Source: Shewanella electrodiphila (GTDB lineage Bacteria; Pseudomonadota; Gammaproteobacteria; Enterobacterales; Shewanellaceae). From it: a DNA stretch of 64,000 bases. This document shows, one piece after another, positions 37,850 through 47,092 of this stretch (its first letter is position 1; each line of letters starts with the position of its first letter). The stretch is taken from NCBI RefSeq assembly GCF_023283985.1, contig NZ_JAKIKU010000015.1, positions 1 to 64,000 of the forward strand, given 5' to 3'. Both the position numbers and the translations under genes were made by a program. The notes under the pieces were generated by a model. That model saw only the letters and a list, made by a program, of their open reading frames with translations. It ran no database searches and was not told the origin of the DNA.

Positions 37850-38158
37850 ATGTTTGATCAGACAACTACTAACACAGAAGTTCACCAGCTAACCGTAGGT
37901 AAGATTGAAACCGCTAACGGTACTATCAAGCCACAACTATTACGTGACGCAGTTAAGCGTGCAGTAACAAACTTCTTCTCTCAGTTAGACGGTCAAGAAG
38001 CGTCTGAAGTTTATGAAATGGTTTTAAGTGAAGTTGAAGCACCACTACTAGACATCATCATGCAACACACTCGTGGTAACCAAACACGTGCTGCAAACAT
38101 GTTAGGTATCAACCGTGGTACTTTACGTAAGAAATTAAAAAAATACGGCATGAACTAA
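37850..38158 (+). CDS. fis: DNA-binding protein Fis
   Basis: Nucleoid-associated DNA-bending protein; 102 residues. The C-terminal helix-turn-helix reads NQTRAANMLGINRGTLRKKL. The last two codons, stop codon and terminator are duplicated 17.6 kb downstream: the gene's 3' end is the integration target of the island that follows. The coding sequence itself is intact, since the junction restores it. Confidence 0.97.
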   Translation: MFDQTTTNTEVHQLTVGKIETANGTIKPQLLRDAVKRAVTNFFSQLDGQEASEVYEMVLSEVEAPLLDIIMQHTRGNQTRAANMLGINRGTLRKKLKKYGMN

Positions 38159-38223
38159 GAAGTAATTCTTAATCTGTTGTATTAAAACGGGTTTCTCAGC
38201 AATGAGAAGCCCGTTTTTGTTAA
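38150..38223. other. attL core: fis 3' end direct repeat
   Basis: 74 bp from the last codons of fis through its terminator; repeated at 55759-55832 with 71 of 74 identities. The pair bounds the integrated island. Confidence 0.88.
38188..38219 (+). terminator. Fis terminator (within the attachment core)
   Basis: GGGTTTCTCA / TGAGAAGCCC with loop GCAA and a T-tract. The duplicated copy at 55797-55829 has ACCC instead of GCCC, which turns a G-T pair into an A-T pair, so the hairpin is preserved. Confidence 0.9.
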
Positions 38224-38250
38224 CTTGCTACTCAACTTGCTACTCAATGA
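38224..38250. other. Arm-type repeat pair at the left island end
   Basis: CTTGCTACTCAA occurs twice in tandem directly after the attL core. A 27-bp perfect copy lies at 55602-55628, just upstream of the integrase gene. Their position inside both ends suggests integrase arm-binding sites. Confidence 0.65.
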
Positions 38251-38630
38251 ATCGAGCTTGATATCACCTGTTACACCCTTAATTGGCTTTACCCTCCCCT
38301 CTATTAAGCTGAATCCAATATATTAATAGAATATTTAAATGATCCATTTTTTTGTTCACACGAAAAACATTAACTTTATTATTTTTATACACTTATAATG
38401 AAAAATCAAAAAAGGATCATAAAAGCTGTTCCGTTTCGTTTTTGACCATTCCCCCACCTCAGCTATGATCCTGTTGATTTAGAGGTTAGGTGAGCATGCC
38501 TTCACTAGAAATTACAGTGAGTAATCAAAATTCAACTTCTTATTATTTTTTTCAAAAAAACTTATAACGCTCTGCTCAAACATGATTTTAATACCTTTCA
38601 ATTAATATTTTTTTGTGAAAATAATTAAAA
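38251..38630. other. AT-rich stretch without a gene
   Basis: About 380 bp between the left island end and the end of the first gene, very AT-rich with A and T tracts. No open frame, hairpin or repeat of note was recognised. Confidence 0.5.
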
Positions 38631-39344
38631 CTACACAACCAGCCTTCCCGAATTAACCTTGAGCCATTCTTTGTGCTCAGCGTAATCAGGCATTACCCGT
38701 TCTACTTCTTTCCAGAACTTAGGGGAATGGTCGAGCAGTTTAAGATGACATAACTCATGGATCACCACGTAATCCACAACGCGGTTAGGAGCCATCACGA
38801 TAATCCAATTAAAGTCGAGTTCGCCTTTAGGGCTGCAGCTCCCCCAGCGGCTTTTAAATGTTTTGATATCAACAGACTTAGGCTCTAATCCCATTACTTT
38901 TGAATAGCGCCTCACCTTCTCTTTAATTTTTCGTAAGGCGTTGAGCTTGTACCAACGGATTACCGCATCACGCACCAAGTTGCTGCGCTTTGCTCCATCA
39001 GGCAATGTCGCTACTAAACGGCCTTGGTAGAGCTTAACGGGAACATAGTCACCACAAACAACCTTAAGGCGATAATTACGGCCTAAATAGGCATAGGCTT
39101 CACCAGAAACAAACTCTCTGGTGCTGGCAGGGAGGGATGAATCATGTAGTGCGATTTTTTGAATTATCCATTGACGCCTTTCTGCCACCAGCTGGTGGAC
39201 ACGTTCAATATCAAGCGCCTTTGGAACAACAATTGACACTAAGCCATCTTCTATTTTAATCGAAGCAGTCTTTATTCTACTGGTGCGAATAACTTCAACT
39301 TGAAGTCCATTAACCTCAATTGGCTCAGGCTTAATAACACTCAT
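38631..39344 (-). CDS. YgjP/M48-like zinc metallopeptidase domain protein
   Basis: 237 residues. The zinc site HELCHLKLLDHSPKFW and the preceding RWGSCSPKGELDFNW and VDYVVIHEL segments identify the YgjP-like (DUF45) metallopeptidase family. Genes of this family often sit directly next to hsdR. The start is 2 bp after the hsdR stop, so it is the last gene of the operon led by the PD-(D/E)XK gene. The role in restriction is not known; the protease might trim or regulate HsdR, which is inference. Confidence 0.85.
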   Translation of the reverse strand: MSVIKPEPIEVNGLQVEVIRTSRIKTASIKIEDGLVSIVVPKALDIERVHQLVAERRQWIIQKIALHDSSLPASTREFVSGEAYAYLGRNYRLKVVCGDYVPVKLYQGRLVATLPDGAKRSNLVRDAVIRWYKLNALRKIKEKVRRYSKVMGLEPKSVDIKTFKSRWGSCSPKGELDFNWIIVMAPNRVVDYVVIHELCHLKLLDHSPKFWKEVERVMPDYAEHKEWLKVNSGRLVV

Positions 39345-39346
39345 CG

Positions 39347-42300
39347 TTATTTATTCCCAAACTTGGTCTTCGCTAATTCCATAAAACGCTCTTGTAGTAT
39401 TAACACTAATGGTTTATCACCAAATGGTTGATCTAGTACTGCGCGTTTAATTTCTTTCTTCATGCGCTTTACTTCATCTTCTTTACTGAAAAAATCGATA
39501 ATTTCAGTCGCTTCATCAAGCATCGCCACCAGCGTTTTCGTTGTTGACTTAATCGCATCATGCACAGTCTCATCTAACACATCACCATCACTAGCTTGTG
39601 TAACTTCTGCTATCAAAATACCGTAAAAAGCATATTCAGTTTCACTCAGTCCAACATCATCTGCAGCCTGTTTATGAGTACTCGAGATATCGCTAGAAAA
39701 CTCAAACAATAATTCACACTGTTGCGCCCATTTCCCGTGTGTTTTTTCAATAATATCGCGAAGACGTAGACTTAAAGATCGATAATACTCAGGGTCTTCA
39801 TCAAGATTAATAGTGATGTGATGCTTTATAGCACTTTCGATTTCGGATGCTTTCGACTCATCAGATTTAGTGGGTTTAATGCTTTCTTTAAAGTTAGCTG
39901 CTAATAGGTCTACAGGAGGAATTTTAGGGTCAATACCCGTACTCAAGATATGTTCATCCACCAGCTGGCGAACCTTCTCACCAATCTCATGCATATCTAA
40001 CCCAGCATCACGATATAATGTTTTAGAGGCATTATGAATTTTACCCAAAAGCTTCATATCAGAGATAAAAGGGGCTGCTGCGGCATCTGGTAAAATCACA
40101 TTTAACTGCTTACCAAATTGCTTAAATGCCATATCAAATTGCGCTCGGACAGACTCATCCTTCAAAATAAGTACATAATCATCTATATCATCACTTTTCA
40201 CATCTTTAAAAAAAGACATTGCAACAGTGTGCTTCGCCTTTAGTTTAGGAATTTCATCTTTCAAACTTTGAATCGTTCCTTCAACATCTTCGCTACTAAA
40301 CAATTCCAATGCTTCAGTCAGATGAGTCGCTAGGCCATGATAATCGACAACATAACCACAGTTTTTGCCTTTATAAGTTCGATTAACTCTAGCAATGGCT
40401 TGCATCAAGGTGTGTTCTTGTAGTTTACGGTCGATATACATAACCTGAGCAATAGGTGCATCAAAGCCAGTTAACAGCATATCTTTAACGATAAGAAAGG
40501 CGGTGTTATCAAATTTACGGTTCTTCTCTTCTGTGCCTTTTTTATCTAGACCAAACGGTTTTTTAAAATTTGCAATGACCTGTTTTTGTCTGACTTTATC
40601 AGTGTATTGAGCAATATAAGCTTCATCGTTGTGATCACCCGATATAATCACTTCAGACGGAGGTGCATCAAGCTCATCTAGGGTCTTTTTAAATATGGCT
40701 GCGGCATGGCGACTACCCACTACAATCATCGCTTTAAACCCATCAGGGCGAATATGCTCTCTATAATGCTTAATTAAGTCTATACATACCCAACGGATAC
40801 GAGCTGGCGCTTCCCTTACAGCACGTTCAACACCGTACTTCTTTTTAATTTCACGCTGTTCTTCTTCACTATACTCGCCGAAATATTCTTCAAACAGCTT
40901 GTCCAGTGACTCTCCTGCTACTTCTGATATAACTTCACGCCCTTCGTACAACAGCTTAACGGTTGCACCATCTTCAACAGCCTGGTTAATTTTATACTCG
41001 TCAATATAGCCACCGAAGGCTTGCCCCATTTTTTGGGTTTTAAGCAACGGCGTACCAGTAAAACCAATCTTGGGCGCATTAGGTAATGCCGCATTAATGG
41101 TCATTGCCAAACCGCCGAATTGGGTACGATGTGCTTCATCGGCAAGTACAATAATCTTGTCACTCGGATTAAGGTCGGTAAAACCTGCAGCTACTCCTTT
41201 TTGTTTTGCTTGTTCTTTCTCCGTCTCTTTCTCTAAGTCAGAAAACTTTTGCACCATCGCAGTGACTAAATCAGAACTATCTTTTTTAAGTAATTCTTTT
41301 AATTGCGCTACTGAACCAGCGTTATAAACCGTTTCGCCTTGAGCATCGCGGAAGGTATTAGAAAGCTGTTCATCCAGCTGAGTTCTATCAGTAATAAATA
41401 CTAGTTTGTATTGTTTTAACTCTGGGTCTCGGCGCATCTTAACTGCCAACATCACCATGGTTAATGACTTACCACTACCTTGGGTATGCCAGACAACACC
41501 TGATTTCTCTTTTCTATCAGTGCCACTCTTTAGTCTTTCAATAACCTTATTTACCGCACGATACTGCTGATAACGAGCCACTTTCTTAATCAAGCGTCCA
41601 TCATCAGTTTCAAACAGAATAAAGTTCTGCAGAATATCTAAGAAGTTAGTTTTGCTAAACATGCCAGCTAACAGCCGTTGTTGCGCGGTCACATGAGTAA
41701 GCGAGTCGTAGTTGGCTGGTGACTTGTCATATTGCGTAGAAGACGGTTGATACTGAGCAGCAGGCTCTGCCACTTTTTGCAATACATCTGGCGACTCAAG
41801 TTCATCTTCAGTGGTTAAAGCATCTTCAGGTTGTTCGATGCTCATTCGTGAGTTTAAGCCGACAACATTGCCCTGCAATGATTGTTGCGCTAACTGCTCA
41901 TCGCTGAAAGGGTAAGCATCTTTCCAGTCACCATAATGCTGTGCGCTTGAGCTGATGGTGCCAACCTTTGCTTGGTCACGACAGCTAGAAACCATGAGCT
42001 GGTTATACCAAAACAGTTTTTCAGCGCCCTCATCATCTTCACTGTGACGCAAATTTGCATAGCGACGAAGTTGATTAATACCTTCGCTCATCGGGCTGGA
42101 TATATAGGGTGACTTACATTCAATGACGGCTAGTGGAATGCCATTAACAAAGCAGACAATATCAGGAATAATACGCTGATTAACGCCTTCAATTTTGAAT
42201 TGGTTTGTGCAGATAAACTCGTTGTTTTCAGGCTGTTCAAAGTCCACCAGCTTAACCGTTTGCCCTTTACGGCCTTTGCCTAAGTCCTGCTCTACAGACA

Positions 42301-42595
42301 AATAGCTAACTAAGGTTTGATAAAACGCATGGTTATATTCCATTAACGCCGCATGGTTAGGATGAGTCACTTCGCGAGAGACTTTGCGCAGGTTCTCATC
42401 ACTGATCCAAGGATTAATCCGCTTTATCGCAGTCTCAAGGCGTTTAACTAACACCACATCACGCAGGTAAACTCTCTCTCCATTCATATGCTCTGGAGAC
42501 AGTTCTTTACCAGGAATATAGTGCCAACCTAAGCTCATTAATTGCTTAATGACTGGGGCTTCTACTTTATCAAATTCATTATTTTTTATAGCCAT
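39347..42595 (-). CDS. hsdR: Type I restriction enzyme R subunit
   Basis: 1082 residues. N-terminal nuclease with IIPDIVCFVNGIPLAVIECK (Asp145, Glu159, Lys161), SF2 translocase with Walker A TQGSGKSLT (371-379), DEAH (486-489), TGTPL and QAIARVNR (motif VI). With HsdM and HsdS it cuts unmethylated DNA after ATP-driven translocation. Unusually it is not next to hsdM/hsdS: a 7-bp gap links it to a 216-residue gene upstream, and several unrelated genes separate it from hsdS. Confidence 0.96.
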   Translation of the reverse strand: MAIKNNEFDKVEAPVIKQLMSLGWHYIPGKELSPEHMNGERVYLRDVVLVKRLETAIKRINPWISDENLRKVSREVTHPNHAALMEYNHAFYQTLVSYLSVEQDLGKGRKGQTVKLVDFEQPENNEFICTNQFKIEGVNQRIIPDIVCFVNGIPLAVIECKSPYISSPMSEGINQLRRYANLRHSEDDEGAEKLFWYNQLMVSSCRDQAKVGTISSSAQHYGDWKDAYPFSDEQLAQQSLQGNVVGLNSRMSIEQPEDALTTEDELESPDVLQKVAEPAAQYQPSSTQYDKSPANYDSLTHVTAQQRLLAGMFSKTNFLDILQNFILFETDDGRLIKKVARYQQYRAVNKVIERLKSGTDRKEKSGVVWHTQGSGKSLTMVMLAVKMRRDPELKQYKLVFITDRTQLDEQLSNTFRDAQGETVYNAGSVAQLKELLKKDSSDLVTAMVQKFSDLEKETEKEQAKQKGVAAGFTDLNPSDKIIVLADEAHRTQFGGLAMTINAALPNAPKIGFTGTPLLKTQKMGQAFGGYIDEYKINQAVEDGATVKLLYEGREVISEVAGESLDKLFEEYFGEYSEEEQREIKKKYGVERAVREAPARIRWVCIDLIKHYREHIRPDGFKAMIVVGSRHAAAIFKKTLDELDAPPSEVIISGDHNDEAYIAQYTDKVRQKQVIANFKKPFGLDKKGTEEKNRKFDNTAFLIVKDMLLTGFDAPIAQVMYIDRKLQEHTLMQAIARVNRTYKGKNCGYVVDYHGLATHLTEALELFSSEDVEGTIQSLKDEIPKLKAKHTVAMSFFKDVKSDDIDDYVLILKDESVRAQFDMAFKQFGKQLNVILPDAAAAPFISDMKLLGKIHNASKTLYRDAGLDMHEIGEKVRQLVDEHILSTGIDPKIPPVDLLAANFKESIKPTKSDESKASEIESAIKHHITINLDEDPEYYRSLSLRLRDIIEKTHGKWAQQCELLFEFSSDISSTHKQAADDVGLSETEYAFYGILIAEVTQASDGDVLDETVHDAIKSTTKTLVAMLDEATEIIDFFSKEDEVKRMKKEIKRAVLDQPFGDKPLVLILQERFMELAKTKFGNK

Positions 42596-42602
42596 ATACT
42601 AC

Positions 42603-43253
42603 CTAAACAGATTCCAATGAAAGTGATTTAGCTTGCTCAACGGTAATATCAATAAACTCTTGCGCCCTTGCTATTAGCACATCAACTGCGCCATCTTTCA
42701 TTAAGTCAGCCAATGGAACCTCAAAACCACAATAGACAACTGCAGTGTCTGGATCTTTAATTGGCTCAGGTGTTTCACAAGCGGGATGATTCTCACATTC
42801 ATTCCAAACATTATGATGCCAGTTACTTTCGGAGTTTTCGCATGGTGCGTAAACGCTAATTTTTAGAGTACTTTTAGCATCACCAACATTTTGGGGAAGA
42901 TTTAGCGCATCAGGCTCAGCTCCATTAGCTAGGTCCGACTTCACCACGGTATCTGTTTCCACTAAAAACTCCACCAAGTACTCACCCACTCTTACCTTGT
43001 TATTATCTTCAACATGCTTAAAAACATAATAAGTTGATAATGCAGGTAGCATATCCCACCCCCAACGGTCGAAAGGGTTTGTTGAAAGTTGTGCTGGACG
43101 TCCAAACTCTTTAGGTGACCATGTGTAGAAATCCACATCTAAACCTTTAGCTATTTGTTCAATTGAAGGTAATAAGCGTTGGTAAAACGCTGCTAACAAT
43201 CTATGTGCGGTACGTACTTGAGTAAAAAGCTCATCCGTTTCCATGTTGGCCAT
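42603..43253 (-). CDS. Unknown protein in the hsdR operon
   Basis: 216 residues, no family recognised. Acidic, helical N terminus (ELFTQVRTAHRLLAAFYQRL), Trp-rich middle (FDRWGWDML), and a Cys/His cluster around residues 140-160 (CENSESNWHHN, CENHPACE) that could bind a metal. Seven bases separate it from hsdR and 45 from the upstream PD-(D/E)XK gene, so the four genes form one operon. A link to restriction or phage sensing is suggested by context only. Confidence 0.75.
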   Translation of the reverse strand: MANMETDELFTQVRTAHRLLAAFYQRLLPSIEQIAKGLDVDFYTWSPKEFGRPAQLSTNPFDRWGWDMLPALSTYYVFKHVEDNNKVRVGEYLVEFLVETDTVVKSDLANGAEPDALNLPQNVGDAKSTLKISVYAPCENSESNWHHNVWNECENHPACETPEPIKDPDTAVVYCGFEVPLADLMKDGAVDVLIARAQEFIDITVEQAKSLSLESV

Positions 43254-43298
43254 GCTTAATCCTTTAAATTGGTTTGAATTAATTTTAGTTTTAATCTG

Positions 43299-44042
43299 TT
43301 AATTGAATGATGCTTCAAACAGTTCAGCTTTAAGGTTCAATTTAGGTAACGAGCTAACGTTGAACTGTGACCATTTAAAAGGTGATACCTGTAAACCGTA
43401 AAGACTTAATCCTTCTAAAATATCCTGCAAAATAAATCTATCTTGCTTAGACACTACCGTTTTATCGCCCATGCCATCGTCACTGGTTAAAGCAATGATA
43501 TGCTCGGTTACGCTAGTCCACTCCAATGCAGCAACCGCTTTTAAACTATCCACTTTTGCCAAAAGAGGAATCGCCCAATCTCTCGCATCAGCTTGCCTAA
43601 TTCGGCCTATAGCCAAAAAGTACAACGGTTTATCTTGGCCTTGCTCTGATTGAATAAACGACTCAATTTCTTTTTGCCATTGCTCAAAATATTGGTCTCC
43701 ACCCGCTGGTGGTTTAACCTCAACAATAATATTGCACTCATCAAAGTGAAAAATAGAATCAGGTTCAACTTGGTTAGTGCCAGAAGAGTGCTCATGAATA
43801 TAACGAGGCCAATAGCTAATGCCTTTAAACTCACCAAACCCATCAGGAATAACGCCTTGATACCTCTTAAACCAGTGCTTAAGCAAACAAGCCTGCACAG
43901 ATTCTGATAAATAAGCAAAGCGCTCAAATACTGTAGAGGTGAGTAAGTCCTCACGAGTTTGAAAAAGGCTAGACCAACTCACCGACTCATCTTCATTATG
44001 TTCAATGCGTCCAGCTTTACCGTGCAAAATCGCTTTTAGCAT
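43299..44042 (-). CDS. PD-(D/E)XK nuclease-like protein heading the hsdR operon
   Basis: 247 residues. EPDSIFHFDECNIIVEVK supplies Asp95, Glu108 and Lys110 in the exact spacing of a PD-(D/E)XK nuclease core, followed by a conserved-looking PPAGGDQYFEQW helix. No other domain was recognised. It is the first gene of an operon with a 216-residue unknown, hsdR and a metallopeptidase. It might be an extra nuclease effector. The family could not be named. Confidence 0.65.
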   Translation of the reverse strand: MLKAILHGKAGRIEHNEDESVSWSSLFQTREDLLTSTVFERFAYLSESVQACLLKHWFKRYQGVIPDGFGEFKGISYWPRYIHEHSSGTNQVEPDSIFHFDECNIIVEVKPPAGGDQYFEQWQKEIESFIQSEQGQDKPLYFLAIGRIRQADARDWAIPLLAKVDSLKAVAALEWTSVTEHIIALTSDDGMGDKTVVSKQDRFILQDILEGLSLYGLQVSPFKWSQFNVSSLPKLNLKAELFEASFN

Positions 44043-44259
44043 ATTATTAATCCCTTAATTTCAGCCCTTTAACTTAGTTATCGATACTACACTTAGTTAC
44101 CTACCGAAACAGCCAGTCAACTCTAGATAACTTAAAAAAGATTGAAATTATTGCAATTTGGACAATCTCCCCCCCACTGCAAGCACAAAATAATTTGTCA
44201 TTATCTCAGTCGTTAGCAGGGGCTTCTGCTAATAAAACTAAAAATTTGGAGATACAAAA

Positions 44260-44415
44260 ATGAGTAATAACAAAACCCCAATGACACCAGAAGCAGCCGC
44301 TCGCATTCAAAGCGCGACAGCTCAGAAAGGCAATGTAGCTAAAGACAGCTTTGCAGCAAAAGCTCAAAGCGCAGCGGCTAAAAATTCAGGTAATGGTAAA
44401 CAGGGAGGTAAATAA
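44260..44415 (+). CDS. Small seed-maturation-protein-like protein
   Basis: 51 residues, Ala/Lys/Ser-rich: TPEAAARIQSATAQKG followed by a second AKDSFAAKAQSAAAKN repeat. This repeated pattern resembles bacterial proteins with the plant seed maturation (SMP) motif, expected to be disordered. Ribosome site TTGGAGA. It and the next gene are the only plus-strand genes between the two restriction operons, one base from each other. Confidence 0.7.
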   Translation: MSNNKTPMTPEAAARIQSATAQKGNVAKDSFAAKAQSAAAKNSGNGKQGGK

Positions 44416-44416
44416 T

Positions 44417-44536
44417 ATGTCTAAGCATGACGATGATAACCGCAGCAACCAACTTAACCCAAACAACGATGAATACTGGGGTAGTCGCGGTGAAGATGAA
44501 CGTCCTGAAGATTGGGAAGATCAGCTTGAGGACTAG
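44417..44536 (+). CDS. Small acidic protein paired with the SMP-like gene
   Basis: 39 residues, strongly acidic and hydrophilic (ends DEYWGSRGEDERPEDWEDQL). The ribosome site GGGAGG lies inside the previous gene's end and the genes are one base apart, so they are co-translated. Probably disordered; function unknown. Confidence 0.65.
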   Translation: MSKHDDDNRSNQLNPNNDEYWGSRGEDERPEDWEDQLED

Positions 44537-44579
44537 TTAAAAAAATGCAGGTAGCTTCTGAGTCACCTGCTTTATATGA

Positions 44580-45536
44580 TTATTTTAACCATCGCTCAAA
44601 GACGTATTCATAATGGTAAAGCAGGTACTTTTCATGCTCCGCTTTCAAACCTTCTACGTTCCGTTTATTAGGGAAAATTCCTAGGTAATAAAGATCATCT
44701 TCGGAAATTTTATCAGAGATCAGCATTTCACCATTCACTTGAAAAGTTATCAGCCCCAGATCAAAAGCTGTATCTAACCCAGGTGTTAACAACAAACCAT
44801 TATGCACATCTAGTCGCTCTTTATTATCTGAGTCTGCCCAAGGCTTAATATGCGAAGCTCTTAATAATGAGTGAGTTTCACATCCTGTTACCGCGCATTT
44901 ATTCCAGTATTGAATAAGCTGTTTTCTGAAACGCCCCTGACCGACACGGCTTTTAAGTACTGCTTCTTTCTCCGTTTCACTGGCACTATCAGCTTGATTC
45001 AAGTCATTAGATAACTCTGTAATAATATCTCTCTGTTCTACGGTCCCTTTTAAGCTTTTAATGAAGCGTTTCCCTTCACTGTCTGGCTCGGGAAATGGTA
45101 TTTTTTTTGATGACTTCTCGAATATAGCCGACAATTTTAAGCGAATCTCATCGGCTGTTTGTTGATGAAAAGCCTTATCGGCTAAAGGCCAATGCTTGTA
45201 ACCATCAACGCTTACCTTTTCAATCCGAGCTAAATCATCCCGCGATACCAGCGCAATACGGTCTTCAGAGATGAGCAAAGCTTCATCAATATCGACCTCT
45301 AAGTCTTTTATCCAGATACCACAATAAAATGGTTCACCATACTCATCTCTTTGCGCCTCAATACGCAGTCCAGAGTAATCATAAAGTAAACTATAAGCAC
45401 CATCGTTACCAAATATAGCTTGCTGTAAATTAGAAAAATTATATACAGGTCGCCAAGAGATTCTTTCGCTACATACACAGCTTTGCAGTTGGTATTTTTC
45501 ATTGTCTACAATGCGATCAATAACTAGTTTTTTCAT
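44580..45536 (-). CDS. HNH endonuclease (HNH_2 type)
   Basis: 318 residues. The C-terminal domain (about 200-262) has GQGRFRKQLIQYWNKCAVTG, HIKPW (His229), RLDVHNGLLL and LDTAFDLGLITF, the pattern of the HNH_2 family in restriction-like nucleases. The N-terminal 150 residues are unassigned and may be a sensor or DNA-recognition part. It is the last gene of the hsdM-hsdS operon (130 bp after the preceding gene). It could be a second, modification-dependent nuclease. Confidence 0.85.
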   Translation of the reverse strand: MKKLVIDRIVDNEKYQLQSCVCSERISWRPVYNFSNLQQAIFGNDGAYSLLYDYSGLRIEAQRDEYGEPFYCGIWIKDLEVDIDEALLISEDRIALVSRDDLARIEKVSVDGYKHWPLADKAFHQQTADEIRLKLSAIFEKSSKKIPFPEPDSEGKRFIKSLKGTVEQRDIITELSNDLNQADSASETEKEAVLKSRVGQGRFRKQLIQYWNKCAVTGCETHSLLRASHIKPWADSDNKERLDVHNGLLLTPGLDTAFDLGLITFQVNGEMLISDKISEDDLYYLGIFPNKRNVEGLKAEHEKYLLYHYEYVFERWLK

Positions 45537-45666
45537 AATATTCCCTTATCTAAAATTGTCCCTTCTCGTGTTTCCCCTAAATAACGCAAGCCATAGTTTG
45601 GTGCGAAAAGTTCAGCAGAATTCAAACACAACCGCTTAAGCCCACAATGACCTGAGCGGTTTTTCA

Positions 45667-47031
45667 CTAATCAATATAGTGATTAAGGCATGCCTGATAG
45701 TAGCGATCATAATCAGCTAAAACCTGTATAAGCTCATGCTCTACGTCAGCTGGATTAGCATAGTCTTGTTTACTTGCCTTGAGTAACTGCTTAATTTCTT
45801 TATCTATACTGATGGCAATGCGGCACACCATACGTATTGGAGCACCATTAGACTTACCTGCATATCCAGCAAGATTATCCAAAAACTGATTCAACAAGTC
45901 ATCACTTGGGCTGTCTTTACCACTTCGCCAAGACCTTAATCGGTCATACTGCTTTTGACTTAATTTATGAGACTCTTCTTTACTAGAATCAACCTCTACA
46001 GGGATAAAGCTTGCCATTTTTCTATAGCCTATCGATCCCACTAATTGCGACACCTCATCCTTTAACTCGTCCAGAAGTGCACCAAAACAGCTTTTAATCT
46101 GTGGCTCGCTAACATACGCATTGAGCGAGCGACACAAAATGCCTTTTTGGGCTTTCATCTGTTCAACATCTTTTGTATAAAATAGTTTTAGTCCCACCTC
46201 AAAGCTCGCCATCGCCCCAAAGTAGAAATCAAAGTGTAGCGCGAAGTAACAACGCAGATACGATAACTTATCGGTATCTGTCATTAGCTCTTTATTCACC
46301 TGTTGCCCATCCATCGTCATACGACTTATAACTTTGGTAAGCTCACTCAATCGCGCCTTTGAAACTAATGAGTGCTCAGACCATAGAGGCATATACTGCA
46401 GCCATGCAGACTTTAGGTTCTTATCATCAATATATGATGCATCAGTTTGCCGCTTTGTTTCCTCGCGCTGACATACATCAGCGTCACAACGCTTGCTTAT
46501 ATAATCAAACAGTGGATAAAACTCATGGCTTAGGTTGACGCTCGCAAATTTAAAACCACTTTCAAACGAATTAACATTCATAATCCAATCAGCCGCGGTA
46601 GAACTCACTTTTGATGCTCTAGTCACATACTCCATAGTCTGGCGACTTTGAGAACTAAAAAATGGCGCAGCGATTACCTTAAGCCAACTTAAAAACTTAC
46701 TTGCTGAAACGACCGTAGTCCCTTTTCTACTAGCTAAGCTATAACGTCCACTACGTGACATTTTTAATGTTACACCAGAATAATCCTCTACGGTCGATAA
46801 GGTATTTACAAAAGAAAATCGTCCACCTAAACGTTTCCCCACGGTCTCAACCGAAGGGAGAAATAAAGATTTCATATCGACACTATGAAGTCTGACTTTT
46901 TCACCTTGCTCTTGGCACTGTTGAAGGTAGTCTTCGATATGCGTTAGGAAGTCGGTATCCATTTCTTTAGATTTGTTACCGCAATTGATTTCAGTCGGTT
47001 GACTTGATTGAGGTAAAGCGTCCTTGCTCAT
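45667..47031 (-). CDS. Unknown 454-residue protein between hsdS and an HNH nuclease
   Basis: No family recognised. A predicted mixed-fold N terminus (about 25-130) is followed by a largely helical region. LRCYFALHFDF contains an R-x5-H spacing as in HEPN nucleases, but one such match is weak evidence. It lies 61 bp after hsdS, in the same direction as the HNH gene. No signal peptide or membrane segment. It is the least explained gene of the locus. Confidence 0.75.
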   Translation of the reverse strand: MSKDALPQSSQPTEINCGNKSKEMDTDFLTHIEDYLQQCQEQGEKVRLHSVDMKSLFLPSVETVGKRLGGRFSFVNTLSTVEDYSGVTLKMSRSGRYSLASRKGTTVVSASKFLSWLKVIAAPFFSSQSRQTMEYVTRASKVSSTAADWIMNVNSFESGFKFASVNLSHEFYPLFDYISKRCDADVCQREETKRQTDASYIDDKNLKSAWLQYMPLWSEHSLVSKARLSELTKVISRMTMDGQQVNKELMTDTDKLSYLRCYFALHFDFYFGAMASFEVGLKLFYTKDVEQMKAQKGILCRSLNAYVSEPQIKSCFGALLDELKDEVSQLVGSIGYRKMASFIPVEVDSSKEESHKLSQKQYDRLRSWRSGKDSPSDDLLNQFLDNLAGYAGKSNGAPIRMVCRIAISIDKEIKQLLKASKQDYANPADVEHELIQVLADYDRYYQACLNHYID

Positions 47032-47092
47032 GGTTATCCTTGCTGTTGTGCTTAATGTGGTTTGTTACTCAATAGCTAAATTATGCGACTTG

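Noticed and set aside
46150..46300. HEPN nuclease motif (R-x5-H) in the 454-residue protein
   Set aside because: A single short match without the surrounding helical pattern is not enough to assign a HEPN domain.
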